The position numbers and the translations under genes are program-made. Shown piece by piece: positions 7,437 to 15,798 of a stretch of DNA of 53,673 bases; position 1 is the first letter of the stretch, and every line of letters starts with the position of its first letter. The notes under the pieces were generated by a model that was not told the origin of the DNA, did no database searches, and saw only the letters and a list, made by a program, of their open reading frames with translations. Source of the stretch: an uncultured Bacilli bacterium. GTDB lineage: Bacteria > Bacillota_I > Bacilli_A > RF39 > UBA660. The stretch is taken from the NCBI GenBank assembly GCA_934091055.1, contig CAKOKN010000007.1, forward strand, positions 1-53,673, written 5' to 3'.

Positions 7437-7727
7437 ATGAAACACTATGAAATTATGTTTATCGTAAGACCTGATATTGATGAAAATGCTGTAAAAAACA
7501 CTGTAAAGACATTTGAAAAGATATTAACAGATAAAAAGGCTAAAATTACTTTGTCAAAAGAATTAGGACAAAAAGAATTTGCTTATGAGATTAAGAAATT
7601 TAAATCTGGTTATTACTTTTTATACAATATTGAGGCTAAAGATGATACTTCTGTTAAAGAATTTGACAGAGTAGCTAGAATAGATGAGAATGTTATTAGA
7701 CATCTTGTTTTAAATTTAGACAAATAA
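7437..7727 (+). CDS. rpsF: Ribosomal protein bS6
   Basis: A 96-residue small-subunit protein starting MKHYEIMFIVRPDIDE, with the family's YFLYNIEAK central strand and RIDENVIRHLVL end. It binds bS18 on the platform of the 30S subunit. It is first of the conserved rpsF-ssb-rpsR operon. AAGGAGGTG lies eight bases before ATG 7437, within reach of the leader structure. Length and motifs are normal; there is no glutamate-rich tail as in E. coli. Confidence 0.97.
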   Translation: MKHYEIMFIVRPDIDENAVKNTVKTFEKILTDKKAKITLSKELGQKEFAYEIKKFKSGYYFLYNIEAKDDTSVKEFDRVARIDENVIRHLVLNLDK

Positions 7728-7740
7728 GGAGTTGAGTAAT

Positions 7741-8205
7741 ATGAATAGAGCAATTCTAATAGGAAGACTTACAAGAGATCCTGAACTTAGAACTACTCCT
7801 ACTGGTAGAAATGTTTGTCAATTTGCAATTGCTGTAAATAGAACATATACTTCTGCTAATGGAGAGAGAGAAGCAGACTTTATTAACTGTGTAGTTTGGG
7901 ATAAGCAAGCAGAGAATTTATGTAGATACCAAAAGAAGGGAAACCAAATTGCGGTAGAAGGTAGAATTCAAACAAGAAATTATGATGATAATAATGGTAG
8001 AAAAGTATATGTTACTGAGATCTTAGCAAATAGTATTAGCTTTTTAGATTCAAAAGGAACTAGTACATCGGGTGGAAGCTTTAATAATATGCCTGAACCA
8101 CCAATGGAAGATGTACAACAAACTCCAACAGTTTCTGTTGAGAAAGATCCATTTGAAGCTTTTGGTGACTCTATAGAGATTAGTGACAACGATTTACCAT
8201 TCTAA
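7741..8205 (+). CDS. ssb: Single-stranded DNA-binding protein
   Basis: 154 residues. The OB-fold begins MNRAILIGRLTRDPELR and runs to about residue 105 (ADFINCVVWDKQAENL, GNQIAVEGRIQTRNYD). A Gly/Pro/Thr linker follows, then the acidic tip ISDNDLPF, which recruits replication and repair proteins. ATG 7741 is the likely start because AAGGAG (7726-7731) is nine bases upstream; a TTG at 7732 abuts that site. Between rpsF and rpsR as in most Bacillota. Confidence 0.97.
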   Translation: MNRAILIGRLTRDPELRTTPTGRNVCQFAIAVNRTYTSANGEREADFINCVVWDKQAENLCRYQKKGNQIAVEGRIQTRNYDDNNGRKVYVTEILANSISFLDSKGTSTSGGSFNNMPEPPMEDVQQTPTVSVEKDPFEAFGDSIEISDNDLPF

Positions 8206-8221
8206 AAAGGAGGATAATGAA

Positions 8222-8437
8222 GTGGCAGAATTTCGTAAAAAGAGAAAAAAAGTATGTCATATGTGTCAAGGAAAACCAGTTAATTATAAAGATGTAGCTA
8301 TTATTAATAAATATATTAGTGATAATGGTAAAATTTTACCTAGAAGAGTAACTGGTACTTGTGCTAAACACCAAAGACGTGTTGCTGAAGAAGTTAAGAG
8401 AGCAAGACATATGGGATTTGTTCCATTTTGTAAATAA
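8222..8437 (+). CDS. rpsR: Ribosomal protein bS18
   Basis: 71 residues, starting at GTG 8222 with AAGGAGG eight bases upstream; in-frame codons further up lie in ssb. VCHMCQGK near the N-terminus and CAKHQRRVAEEVKRARHMGFVPF at the C-terminus are the bS18 core. The CxxC pair plus the downstream Cys/His suggests the zinc-binding (C+) form. Pairs with bS6 in the 30S platform and in repression of its own operon. Last gene of the operon, followed by a strong terminator. Confidence 0.96.
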   Translation: MAEFRKKRKKVCHMCQGKPVNYKDVAIINKYISDNGKILPRRVTGTCAKHQRRVAEEVKRARHMGFVPFCK

Positions 8438-8453
8438 TTAATATTTATATATC

Positions 8454-8486
8454 AAATATCTAGTTTTAATGACTAGATATTTTTGT
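8454..8486 (+). terminator. Terminator after rpsR
   Basis: An 11-bp perfect stem (8454-8464 with 8472-8482), 7-base loop, then TTTTTGTGTTT. Confidence 0.85.
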
Positions 8487-8513
8487 GTTTTTGGATAATT
8501 TATTTGTTTGTTA

Positions 8514-8542
8514 ATGACAACTAGTAAAAAATATTGTATAAT
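8514..8542 (+). promoter_or_regulatory. Promoter of rplI-dnaB operon
   Basis: ATGACA (8514-8519), 17 bases, TATAAT (8537-8542), with the rplI ATG 26 bases further. Confidence 0.6.
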
Positions 8543-8568
8543 AGTACTGGTAAAGGTGGGATTATTGT

Positions 8569-9012
8569 ATGAAGGTTATTTTCTTAAAAGATGTTAAAAA
8601 ACAAGGTAAAAAGAATGAAATAAAAGAAGTTAGTGATGGATATGCTAATAACTTTTTAATTAAAAATGGTTATGCAGTAAAATATACTAAGTCTAGTAGT
8701 GAAAGATTAGATGAAGAATTATTAAATAACAAGAAAGAAGAGGAAAAAAACACTAAGGCTGCAAATGAAATTAAAAATAAAATAGAGAAGGAAGAATTTG
8801 TTTTTAAAGTACAAGCAGGACAAGATGGTAGAGTGTTTGGCTCAGTTTCTAGTAAGCAAATTTGTGATGAATTAAAAAGTAAGGGATATGATGTTGATAA
8901 GAAGATGATCTTAATAAATGAGAGTTTATCTTCACTTGGAACATTTTTTGTGGATGTTCAATTATATAAAAAGGTGGTTGCTAAGATTAAAGTTAGATTA
9001 ATTAAGAAGTAG
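8569..9012 (+). CDS. rplI: Ribosomal protein bL9
   Basis: 147 residues. The N-terminal domain MKVIFLKDVKKQGKKNEIKEVSDGYANNFLIKNG is diagnostic, followed by the long charged connecting helix (about 42-75) and the C-terminal domain with DGRVFGSVSS. A large-subunit protein that binds 23S rRNA at the base of the L1 stalk. First gene of an operon with dnaB, an M23 peptidase, walJ and rlmH; dnaB starts eight bases after the stop. Length and motifs are typical. Confidence 0.96.
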   Translation: MKVIFLKDVKKQGKKNEIKEVSDGYANNFLIKNGYAVKYTKSSSERLDEELLNNKKEEEKNTKAANEIKNKIEKEEFVFKVQAGQDGRVFGSVSSKQICDELKSKGYDVDKKMILINESLSSLGTFFVDVQLYKKVVAKIKVRLIKK

Positions 9013-9020
9013 GTGAGATT

Positions 9021-10364
9021 ATGAATAAAGAATTACCTAAGAATATTGAGGCGGAAAAAAGTTTAATTGGTTCGATGTTTTGGTCTAGAGATTCCCTTCA
9101 AAAGGGATGTGAAGAGGTAGAAAAAGAAGTTTTCTATCTTGAGAGTAATGCTAAAATATTCGAGGCTATTAAAGAGCTTTATTTGAATAATTCACCTGTT
9201 GATATTACTTCTGTTACTACTTATTTAATTAGTACTAATAAGATAAAAGAAGTAGGTGGGGTAGAATATTTAAATGAGGTTGTTAACTCTGTTGCTACAG
9301 GGGCTAATATTGAATATTATATAAATTTGGTTAGTGAAAAGTATACTTTGAGAAAGATGATTGAGGTGGCTACAGAGATTGTTACTAAGGCTACTAATGT
9401 TGATGTTAGTGCGGCGGATACAATTGATGATGCTGAAAGAGAAATTCTTAATATATCAAAGTTTAGGAAGACAAGTGAATTTAGAAATGTTCAGGATGTA
9501 CTTGTAAAAGCTCAAAATGATTTAGAGATGTTATCTAAAAATAATGGTAAGATTAATGGACTTACTACTGGATTTGGAGAGTTGGATTCTTTGACTGAAG
9601 GATTACATCCAACACAACTTGTTATTATAGCAGCAAGACCTGCTGTTGGTAAAACTGCATTTGCACTTAATTTAGCTTTAGCGGCTGCTAAGAGTACAAA
9701 AAAAAATATTGCTATTTTTTCTCTTGAGATGCCTGCGGAACAGCTTATTATGAGAATGATTAGTTCTTTAGGACAAATTGATAATAAGAAATTATCTACT
9801 GGTAAGTTAGAGAATGAAGATTGGCGTAGGTTTAATGAGGCTATTAGTATATTATCGGATACTAATATATACTTTCACGATGCTGGAGGAGTTACTCCCT
9901 CTGAGATAAAGGCTAAATGTAGAAGACTGGCTACTAGTGGTGAGGGATTGGGTCTTGTTATAATTGACTATTTGCAGCTTATTGATTCTTCTTCTAGGTA
10001 TTCTGGTTCAAGACAACAAGAGGTGTCTGAAATATCTAGATCACTTAAAACTATGGCTTTAGAACTTGAAGTTCCTGTTATTGCTTTGTCACAGTTATCT
10101 AGAAGTGTTGAAAAAAGAGAAGATAAGAAACCGGTACTTAGTGATTTGAGAGAATCTGGATCAATAGAGCAGGATGCTGATATAGTAGCAGCTCTTCACG
10201 CACCAGATGTTGAAGTACCTGTAGGTGATGAAGTTCCTAATCCTATTCAACTTATTATATTGAAACATAGAAATGGTCCTACTAAAACTATTGATTTACT
10301 GTTTAAAAAGAGGACTTCGACGTTTTTGTCTATAAAAAGGGAGAGTGGTGCTAGTGCAAAATAA
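9021..10364 (+). CDS. dnaB: Replicative DNA helicase DnaB/DnaC
   Basis: 447 residues. The N-terminal helicase-loader/primase-interaction domain (about 1-150) is followed by a RecA-like motor with Walker A AARPAVGKT (about 203-211), the H2-type EMPAEQLIMRM, Walker B LVIIDYLQLI (about 312-321), H4 SRSLKTMALELEVPVIALSQLSR, and the arginine-finger region KHRNGPTK. A hexameric 5'-3' helicase at the replication fork (named DnaC in B. subtilis). The gene after it starts within its last codons. Confidence 0.97.
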   Translation: MNKELPKNIEAEKSLIGSMFWSRDSLQKGCEEVEKEVFYLESNAKIFEAIKELYLNNSPVDITSVTTYLISTNKIKEVGGVEYLNEVVNSVATGANIEYYINLVSEKYTLRKMIEVATEIVTKATNVDVSAADTIDDAEREILNISKFRKTSEFRNVQDVLVKAQNDLEMLSKNNGKINGLTTGFGELDSLTEGLHPTQLVIIAARPAVGKTAFALNLALAAAKSTKKNIAIFSLEMPAEQLIMRMISSLGQIDNKKLSTGKLENEDWRRFNEAISILSDTNIYFHDAGGVTPSEIKAKCRRLATSGEGLGLVIIDYLQLIDSSSRYSGSRQQEVSEISRSLKTMALELEVPVIALSQLSRSVEKREDKKPVLSDLRESGSIEQDADIVAALHAPDVEVPVGDEVPNPIQLIILKHRNGPTKTIDLLFKKRTSTFLSIKRESGASAK

Positions 10365-11859
10365 TAAATGGGGATTTGGTTTAATAGTGTTTGTTATATT
10401 AACTTCTTTATTTATATTTTTACTTGTGTTTACTAGAGATTATTCTAGTGAACCATCAATAGTATATAGTGTTTATTTGGATGGTAAGAATATTGGAACT
10501 ATTGCTTCTAAAGATAGTTTTGAAGAGTTTATAAATACTAAAGAAGATGAATTAAAAAAGAAATATGAAGTTGATACAGTTCATACTCCTAAAGGGGTAG
10601 AAATAAAGAAGAATTTAACTTATAATACTAAAGTTGATACTGATTTAGATGTATATAATAAAATAATTAGTAATAAGAAGTTTACTGTAAATGGTTATGA
10701 AATTACTATAACTGATCCTGAAGAGGATAATAAGCAGCAGAAGATTTATGTTTTATCTAAAGATATATTTGATGAGGCTGTAGAAAATACGATTAAGGCT
10801 TTTGTTGATAAAGATCAATATGAGAAGTTTGTTTCTGGTACACAAGAAGAGATAAAAGATTTAGGCAGTATAATAGAGAATATTGATTTAGAGGAAACTA
10901 TTACTTATAAGGAAGCACTTATTTCTACGGATGAGAAGATATTTACTGATGTTGGTGAACTTAGTAAGTATTTGTTGTATGGAACACTAGATCAACAAGA
11001 GACTTATCAGGTAAAAGCAGATGATACTATTGAATCTATTGCTAGTGCTCATAAACTTAATGTTCAAGAGTTTTTAGTGGCTAATCCTGAGTTTACTAGT
11101 GAGAATAATTTGCTCTATGAATCACAGTCAGTAGTTGTTGGACTTATTGAACCTATTATTTCGGTAGTTGTAGATGTACATAGTGTTGGTGAAGAAGAGA
11201 GAGATTATGATACTGAAATTCAATATGATTCTAGTCAGTATGTCGGCTATCAATCTGTTGTTCGTGAAGGGGAAAATGGTTTATATAAAGTAACTAGAAA
11301 ATCACAATATGTTAATGGTCAATTGATATCTGGTACTGTTGCTAATTCAACAGAGATTAAGCCAGCAGTAAATAAGGTTATTGTTAAGGGTGAAAAATAT
11401 GCTCCTAATGTTGCAGATCTTTCATATTGGGCTTGGCCTACTGAAAAGCCTTATACTATAACTACTTATTATGAGTATCGTTGGGGAACTTTCCATAATG
11501 CTATTGATATATATGTTGGTTATGGATCTCCTATATATGCTGCTAATAATGGTGTAGTTGCGGTGGCTATTGGTGGATGTTATGCTGGTAATACTCGTTG
11601 TAATGGTGGAAGAGGTAATTATGTTGTTATTAATCATAATGCTGGTGGTTATTATACAATGTATATGCACCTTAAAGATATTAATGTTTCAGTAGGACAG
11701 ACTGTTGCAAGAGGACAGAAGATTGCTACTATGGGGAATTCTGGTTCTGTTTATCCAATTCCTTCCTCATATAATCCTTATGGTGGAACACACTTAGACT
11801 TTTCTGTTAGAATGGGTAGTCCTAATGGTTCTACGATTAATCCTCTAAATTTATATTGA
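10354..11859 (+). CDS. Membrane-anchored LysM-G5-M23 peptidase
   Basis: About 501 residues. One N-terminal membrane helix (about 4-23) anchors it with the bulk outside. A helical/beta stalk is followed by a LysM domain (about 213-258: YQVKADDTIESIASAHKLNV), a G5 domain (about 262-335) and an M23 metallopeptidase domain to the end. Zinc/catalytic residues: His381 and Asp385 in HNAIDI, His439 in YMHL and His480 in THLDF. It should cut peptidoglycan cross-bridges. GTG 10354 is chosen on ribosome-site spacing; GTG 10348 and 10345 are alternatives. It overlaps dnaB by 11 bp. Confidence 0.88.
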   Translation: MQNNKWGFGLIVFVILTSLFIFLLVFTRDYSSEPSIVYSVYLDGKNIGTIASKDSFEEFINTKEDELKKKYEVDTVHTPKGVEIKKNLTYNTKVDTDLDVYNKIISNKKFTVNGYEITITDPEEDNKQQKIYVLSKDIFDEAVENTIKAFVDKDQYEKFVSGTQEEIKDLGSIIENIDLEETITYKEALISTDEKIFTDVGELSKYLLYGTLDQQETYQVKADDTIESIASAHKLNVQEFLVANPEFTSENNLLYESQSVVVGLIEPIISVVVDVHSVGEEERDYDTEIQYDSSQYVGYQSVVREGENGLYKVTRKSQYVNGQLISGTVANSTEIKPAVNKVIVKGEKYAPNVADLSYWAWPTEKPYTITTYYEYRWGTFHNAIDIYVGYGSPIYAANNGVVAVAIGGCYAGNTRCNGGRGNYVVINHNAGGYYTMYMHLKDINVSVGQTVARGQKIATMGNSGSVYPIPSSYNPYGGTHLDFSVRMGSPNGSTINPLNLY

Positions 11860-12614
11860 TGAGAGTTAGTGTTTTATCTTCTGGAAGTAAAGGTAATACT
11901 ACATATATTGAAACTGATAATGCTAAGATATTGATTGATATTGGTAATAGTGCTAAATATGTAAAGGAGAAATTAGAGGAGTTTGGTACTGTTCCTGAAT
12001 CAATAGATGCTATACTTATTACTCATACGCATATAGATCATATAAAGGGACTTAAAACATTTGAAAAGAAATATCATACTCTGGTATATATGACGGATAT
12101 TATGAGAGAAACATTAGATTATGTTGATAATTATAATTATATAGAAGATGAGTTTGATATAAAGGATATTCGTGTGACTTCTATTAGGACGTCACACGAT
12201 GCTCCAGATTCTAGAGGGTATATTATTACTAATGACGATAAATCGATTGTTTATATAACAGATACTGGTTATATAAATAAAAAATATTTTGATATTTTAA
12301 AGAATAAAGATTTATATATAATGGAATCTAATCACGATATAGAGATGCTTTCTAATAGTAGTTATCCTTTTAATCTTAGACAGAGAATTTTGTCAGATAA
12401 AGGTCATCTATCAAATTATGATTCTTCTAAATACTTAAGCTATTTTGTAGGAGACAATACTAAGTATATATTACTAGCTCATTTGTCTCACGAAAATAAT
12501 ACGGAAAGTTTAGCTTATGATACATTAATAAATAGACTAAATGAAGATAATAAGCGGGTATCAAATGTTATTGTTGCTAAACAAGATGAAGAAACGGATT
12601 TGATTACTATATGA
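11859..12614 (+). CDS. walJ: MBL-fold exonuclease-like protein WalJ/YycJ
   Basis: 251 residues of metallo-beta-lactamase fold. The N-terminus RVSVLSSGSKGNTTYIET and the metal motif THTHIDHIKGL are typical of YycJ/WalJ, a 5'-3' exonuclease proposed to act in mismatch repair and cell-division coordination. Further metal ligands are ITDTGY and the HLSHEN segment. ATG 11859 overlaps the TGA of the peptidase gene; rlmH starts in its last codons. walJ beside rlmH is also seen in B. subtilis, although the walRK two-component genes are absent here. Confidence 0.88.
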   Translation: MRVSVLSSGSKGNTTYIETDNAKILIDIGNSAKYVKEKLEEFGTVPESIDAILITHTHIDHIKGLKTFEKKYHTLVYMTDIMRETLDYVDNYNYIEDEFDIKDIRVTSIRTSHDAPDSRGYIITNDDKSIVYITDTGYINKKYFDILKNKDLYIMESNHDIEMLSNSSYPFNLRQRILSDKGHLSNYDSSKYLSYFVGDNTKYILLAHLSHENNTESLAYDTLINRLNEDNKRVSNVIVAKQDEETDLITI

Positions 12615-13045
12615 TAAAATTAATTTGTGTTGGTAAAGTAAAAGAAAAATATTTGAGAGATGGTATTGAAGATTATACTAAGAGAATAAGTAAATATCAT
12701 AAGATTTCAATAATTGAGCTTGAAGATTCTAATATGAAAGAAGAAGCTAATAAAATATTAAAATGTATTGATGATAAGAGTTTTGTTGTTACATTAGAAA
12801 TAAATGGTAAGGAGATGAGTTCATTAGAATTTTCTGCATTAATTGATAAGACATTTATTTCTAATTCTAATATTTGTTTTGTAATAGGAGGATCTGATGG
12901 CCTTGATGATACTGTAAAAGAAAGATCAAACTTTAGTTTATCTTTTTCTAAGTTTACATTTCCTCATCAATTATTTAGATTAGTATTTTTAGAACAGCTA
13001 TATAGAGCTTTTAAAATTATGCATAATGAAACATATCATAAATGA
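12611..13045 (+). CDS. rlmH: 23S rRNA pseudouridine-1915 N3-methyltransferase
   Basis: A 144-residue SPOUT-class methyltransferase that modifies position 1915 in helix 69 of the 70S ribosome. Shown by the start MIKLICVGKVKEKYL, the SAM-knot CFVIGGSDGLDD, and the C-terminal FPHQLFRLVFLEQLYRAFKI with a YHK end. Slightly shorter than the usual 155-160 residues; the central loops are trimmed but all knot motifs are present. Last gene of the rplI operon, overlapping walJ by 4 bp, with a terminator at its stop. Confidence 0.95.
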   Translation: MIKLICVGKVKEKYLRDGIEDYTKRISKYHKISIIELEDSNMKEEANKILKCIDDKSFVVTLEINGKEMSSLEFSALIDKTFISNSNICFVIGGSDGLDDTVKERSNFSLSFSKFTFPHQLFRLVFLEQLYRAFKIMHNETYHK

Positions 13046-13070
13046 AATAGAATTTAATTCTATTTTTTTC
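13044..13070 (+). terminator. Terminator after rlmH
   Basis: Nine-bp stem AAATAGAAT/ATTCTATTT (13045-13053 with 13057-13065) followed by TTTT; starts at the rlmH stop codon. Confidence 0.75.
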
Positions 13071-13071
13071 A

Positions 13072-13100
13072 TTGATAAAACTTTGTTGATGTGATAAAAT
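13072..13100 (+). promoter_or_regulatory. Promoter of zinc-ribbon protein/rsmA
   Basis: TTGATA (13072-13077), 17-base spacer, TAAAAT (13095-13100). Confidence 0.5.
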
Positions 13101-13121
13101 TGTTTAGTAGGAGGAAGAATT

Positions 13122-13514
13122 ATGTATTGTATAAATTGTGGAAATAAAGTAGATGATAATGCTTATGTTTGTGTTAATTGTGGAGTTATATTACATAATA
13201 GAAGTAATATAAAGACAAATAGAAATAGCTCTAATTTATCAGGAGTTATTGGAATAGTTTTTGGAGTATTTTCTTTTATATTATCTTTTATGTGTTTTTT
13301 TGTTGATATAAGTGAAGTAGGAATGTATACTACTATTTCTGAAAGATTGTTTTATGCATTAGGTTTTACGATATTTCCTATTATGTGTACTGTTATATCT
13401 CTTATTTTTGCCTTAATGAATAAAGATAATAAATGTAATAGAGTAGGGCTTGGTTTGGCTTTAGCATCTGCTTTTCTTATTATTAGTGAGTTTTTTGTTA
13501 TAGGAATTTATTAA
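13122..13514 (+). CDS. Zinc-ribbon membrane protein
   Basis: 130 residues. The N-terminus is a classic zinc ribbon: CINCGNKVDDNAYVCVNCG, two CxxC knuckles 12 residues apart. A polar linker follows, then three hydrophobic segments at about 40-62, 75-98 and 107-129. Such zinc-ribbon plus membrane-helix proteins are common in Bacillota and of unknown role. AGGAGGAAG precedes ATG 13122. It is separated from rsmA by one base, so the two are probably co-transcribed, but no functional link is evident. Confidence 0.8.
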   Translation: MYCINCGNKVDDNAYVCVNCGVILHNRSNIKTNRNSSNLSGVIGIVFGVFSFILSFMCFFVDISEVGMYTTISERLFYALGFTIFPIMCTVISLIFALMNKDNKCNRVGLGLALASAFLIISEFFVIGIY

Positions 13515-13515
13515 T

Positions 13516-14310
13516 ATGTATAATTTTGATTATAAGAAGAGTTTAGGGCAAAATTTTTTAAAAGATGATAATATAGTTGATAAGATAGTTAATTCTATTG
13601 AATATGGTGATAATGCTCTTGTACTTGAAATAGGTCCTGGAGCAGGTGCTCTTTCTAAGAGACTGCTAGAAAAAGTTTCTTTTGCAGTTTTATATGAAAT
13701 AGATACTAGATTAGAGAGAATATTAAATAAAGAGTTATCTTGTTATAATAATTATGAAATTATTTTTGATGATTTTTTGAATAGAGATATTAAGAGTGAT
13801 ATTGCCAAATATAATTATGATAATCTTTATGTTGTAGCTAATTTACCTTACTATATAACTACTCCGATTATAAGTAAGATAATTGAATCTGATATAGATG
13901 TAAAAGAGATAGTTATTATGATTCAGAAGGAGGTAGCGGATAGGTTATGTGCTTTACCAGGTAGTAAGGAATATGGACAAATAACAGTATTTCTTAACTA
14001 TTTTTATGATATTGAAAGAGTTGTTAATGTTAGTAAAAGCTGTTTTGTACCAAAACCTAGGGTTGATTCTGCGGTTATTAAAATGAAGAAAAAAGAAAAT
14101 AGGGAATATTTAAAGGATCTTTCTTTCTTTCAAAGACTTGTTAAAGATAGTTTTAGATATAAGAGAAAGACTATTAAAAATAATCTTAGTAATTATGATT
14201 TGGTTAAAGTAGATAATATTTTAAATAAATATGGTTTTGATATTAGTTCTCGTAGTGAGACTATACCTTATTATGTTTTTGTAGAGTTGGCAAATGAGTT
14301 AGTTAAATAA
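13516..14310 (+). CDS. rsmA: 16S rRNA dimethyladenosine transferase
   Basis: 264 residues. KsgA/RsmA dimethylates A1518 and A1519 in helix 45 of 16S rRNA. Visible motifs: SLGQNFLKD at the N-terminus, the SAM-binding EIGPGAGALSKRL, the catalytic NLPYYITTPI, and FVPKPRVDSAV. Domain order and length are normal. It begins the run rsmA-yabG-veg-spoVG, the same order as in B. subtilis, where sspF, ispE, purR and yabJ lie between veg and spoVG. The stop codon lies inside a terminator stem. Confidence 0.96.
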   Translation: MYNFDYKKSLGQNFLKDDNIVDKIVNSIEYGDNALVLEIGPGAGALSKRLLEKVSFAVLYEIDTRLERILNKELSCYNNYEIIFDDFLNRDIKSDIAKYNYDNLYVVANLPYYITTPIISKIIESDIDVKEIVIMIQKEVADRLCALPGSKEYGQITVFLNYFYDIERVVNVSKSCFVPKPRVDSAVIKMKKKENREYLKDLSFFQRLVKDSFRYKRKTIKNNLSNYDLVKVDNILNKYGFDISSRSETIPYYVFVELANELVK

Positions 14311-14320
14311 CTCATTTTTG
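14292..14320 (+). terminator. Terminator overlapping the rsmA stop
   Basis: Ten-bp stem AAATGAGTTA/TAACTCATTT (14292-14301 with 14308-14317), T-run after. The right arm includes the rsmA TAA. Confidence 0.7.
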
Positions 14321-14366
14321 TTATATTTTTTACTTTGTTTACATATTATTTTATGGGTGAATGAAT

Positions 14367-15128
14367 ATGTTTCAAGTAGGTGATTTAGTTACTAGAAAGT
14401 CTTATGATAATGATATAGTATTTAGAATTATTGATATTAGTGATAATAATTATATATTAAAAGGAGAATTTGTTAGGTTGTATGCTGATAGTCCAAAGGA
14501 TGATTTAAAGATATATGGTCAAAAAGAAGAGGATGATTTTGAGCCATCAGTAGATGTTTTTAGAAGTTTAGATAGGGATTCTTATTTTTATCTACCTGGG
14601 AAGATAGTACATATTGATCAAGATAAGAGCTTTCTTGATAAATGTATGAGCTTCTATAAGAAGAATAGGATCAAAGCGTATGGAATTTATGCTGATAATA
14701 AAGATTTATCAGAGGTGGTAGAGGATAATTTATCTAAATATAATCCAGATATACTTGTTATTACAGGGCACGATGCATTATATCGTAAGAAAAGAAAAGA
14801 TGGTAAGTATAAGAGTAGTAGTGAATTTGCTAATGCTATTAGGACTGCTAGAGGGTATGAGAATTCACATGAGAAACTTATTGTGATAGCGGGTGCTTGT
14901 CAATCTAATTATGAAGAGCTTATTAAAGCTGGAGCTAACTTTGCTTCTAGTCCTAAGAGAATTAATATACACGCTCTTGATCCAGCTATTATTGCTACTT
15001 GTCTTGCTTTTTCGGATAGAAATAAGGACATAGATTTAATAAAGATATTGAATAAAACTAAATATGGTCCTGATGGAATAGGGGGGATTATTACTAAGGG
15101 TACTATGTATATTGGTTATCCTAGGTAG
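14367..15128 (+). CDS. yabG: Sporulation-specific protease YabG
   Basis: 253 residues. YabG is a cysteine protease that trims spore coat proteins (and, in clostridia, germination proteins). Recognised from FQVGDLVTRKSYDNDIVFRI at the N-terminus, LPGKIVHIDQD, DILVITGHDALY, and the block IAGACQSNYEELIKAGANFASSPKRINIHALDP. His135 in the TGHD motif and Cys178 in GACQS match the residues known to be required in this family. ATG 14367 has GGGTGA six bases upstream; ATG 14361 abuts that site. Between rsmA and veg as in B. subtilis. Shorter than the roughly 290 residues of B. subtilis YabG. Confidence 0.9.
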   Translation: MFQVGDLVTRKSYDNDIVFRIIDISDNNYILKGEFVRLYADSPKDDLKIYGQKEEDDFEPSVDVFRSLDRDSYFYLPGKIVHIDQDKSFLDKCMSFYKKNRIKAYGIYADNKDLSEVVEDNLSKYNPDILVITGHDALYRKKRKDGKYKSSSEFANAIRTARGYENSHEKLIVIAGACQSNYEELIKAGANFASSPKRINIHALDPAIIATCLAFSDRNKDIDLIKILNKTKYGPDGIGGIITKGTMYIGYPR

Positions 15129-15132
15129 GAAT

Positions 15133-15354
15133 ATGACATTAAAAAAAATAAAAGATGATATTGATAGTAAAGTGGGCGATAGTGTAAAAATTATTTATAA
15201 TGGTAGTAGGAACAAGAAAGAAGAATATTCTGGAGTGATTGCGGAAACTTATAATTATATTTTTATAGTAAAAACAGGTAATGCAGAGGTAAAAAGTTTT
15301 AGTTATTGTGATGTTTTGACAAATACAATAGAGATTTTTTTTGATAAAGTGTAA
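15133..15354 (+). CDS. veg: Veg family protein
   Basis: 73 residues. The start TLKKIKDDIDSKVGDSVKI and the middle RNKKEEYSGVIAETYNYIFIV followed by KSFSYCDVLT are the Veg family pattern (small beta-barrel; in B. subtilis a biofilm-related protein that influences SinR). Its location directly after yabG confirms the assignment. ATG 15133 with AGG seven bases upstream is the likely start; the frame is open back to GTG 15112 inside yabG. It probably shares the yabG transcript. Confidence 0.85.
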   Translation: MTLKKIKDDIDSKVGDSVKIIYNGSRNKKEEYSGVIAETYNYIFIVKTGNAEVKSFSYCDVLTNTIEIFFDKV

Positions 15355-15370
15355 AATTTGATAAAATTAC

Positions 15371-15399
15371 TTGCAATTATAACTGAAATAATATACAAT
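15371..15399 (+). promoter_or_regulatory. SigA-type promoter of spoVG
   Basis: TTGCAA (15371-15376), 17-base spacer, TACAAT (15394-15399). In B. subtilis spoVG uses SigH; the spacing and boxes here fit the housekeeping factor better. Confidence 0.55.
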
Positions 15400-15436
15400 G
15401 TAATTGGAAAGTATTTTCTAGAAGGAGTTGATAGAC

Positions 15437-15694
15437 ATGAAGATTACTTCAGTGACTGTTCGTAAAATTGACAAAGAAAATTCAAGAATGAAAGGAATTG
15501 CATCTGTACTTATCGATGATTGTTTTGCTGTTCACGATATTAGAATAATCGAAGGTGATAATGGATTATTCATTGCTATGCCTAGTAAGCCTACTGCTAC
15601 TGGTGGACATAGAGATACAGCACATCCTATTGATAAAGATACAAGAAAGATGTTCGAAGACGCTATCTTTGAAGAATACAATAAAGCTGAATAG
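15437..15694 (+). CDS. spoVG: Regulator SpoVG
   Basis: 85 residues. SpoVG is a small nucleic-acid-binding regulator, linked to asymmetric septation and cortex formation in Bacillus and to virulence genes in cocci. Diagnostic motifs are MKITSVTVRKI, RMKGIASVLIDDCFAVHDIRII and GLFIAMPSKPT, followed by GGHRDTAHPI. AAGGAG lies nine bases before ATG 15437; a TTG at 15428 abuts it and is rejected. SpoVG alone is not proof of sporulation since non-sporulating cocci keep it, but its neighbours here are sporulation genes. Confidence 0.97.
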   Translation: MKITSVTVRKIDKENSRMKGIASVLIDDCFAVHDIRIIEGDNGLFIAMPSKPTATGGHRDTAHPIDKDTRKMFEDAIFEEYNKAE

Positions 15695-15718
15695 TTACAT
15701 TATTAATTGTGATGTATT

Positions 15719-15752
15719 AAAAGTCATTAGTTTTAAACTGATGACTTTTTTG
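15719..15752 (+). terminator. Terminator after spoVG
   Basis: A nearly perfect hairpin of about 14 bp (15719 onwards, one T-G pair) ending in TTTTTTGTG. Confidence 0.8.
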
Positions 15753-15781
15753 TGATATTTTATTTATTTATTTCATAAACT
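15753..15781 (+). promoter_or_regulatory. Candidate SigE promoter of yabPQ
   Basis: TGATATT (15753-15759), 14-base spacer, CATAAACT (15774-15781). The SigE consensus is KMATATT, 14-15 bases, CATACAHT; this site matches 6 of 7 and 7 of 8. In B. subtilis yabP is a SigE gene. AT-rich sequence makes chance matches common, so it is a prediction. Confidence 0.6.
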
Positions 15782-15798
15782 TTTTTAGGAGGAAATAT

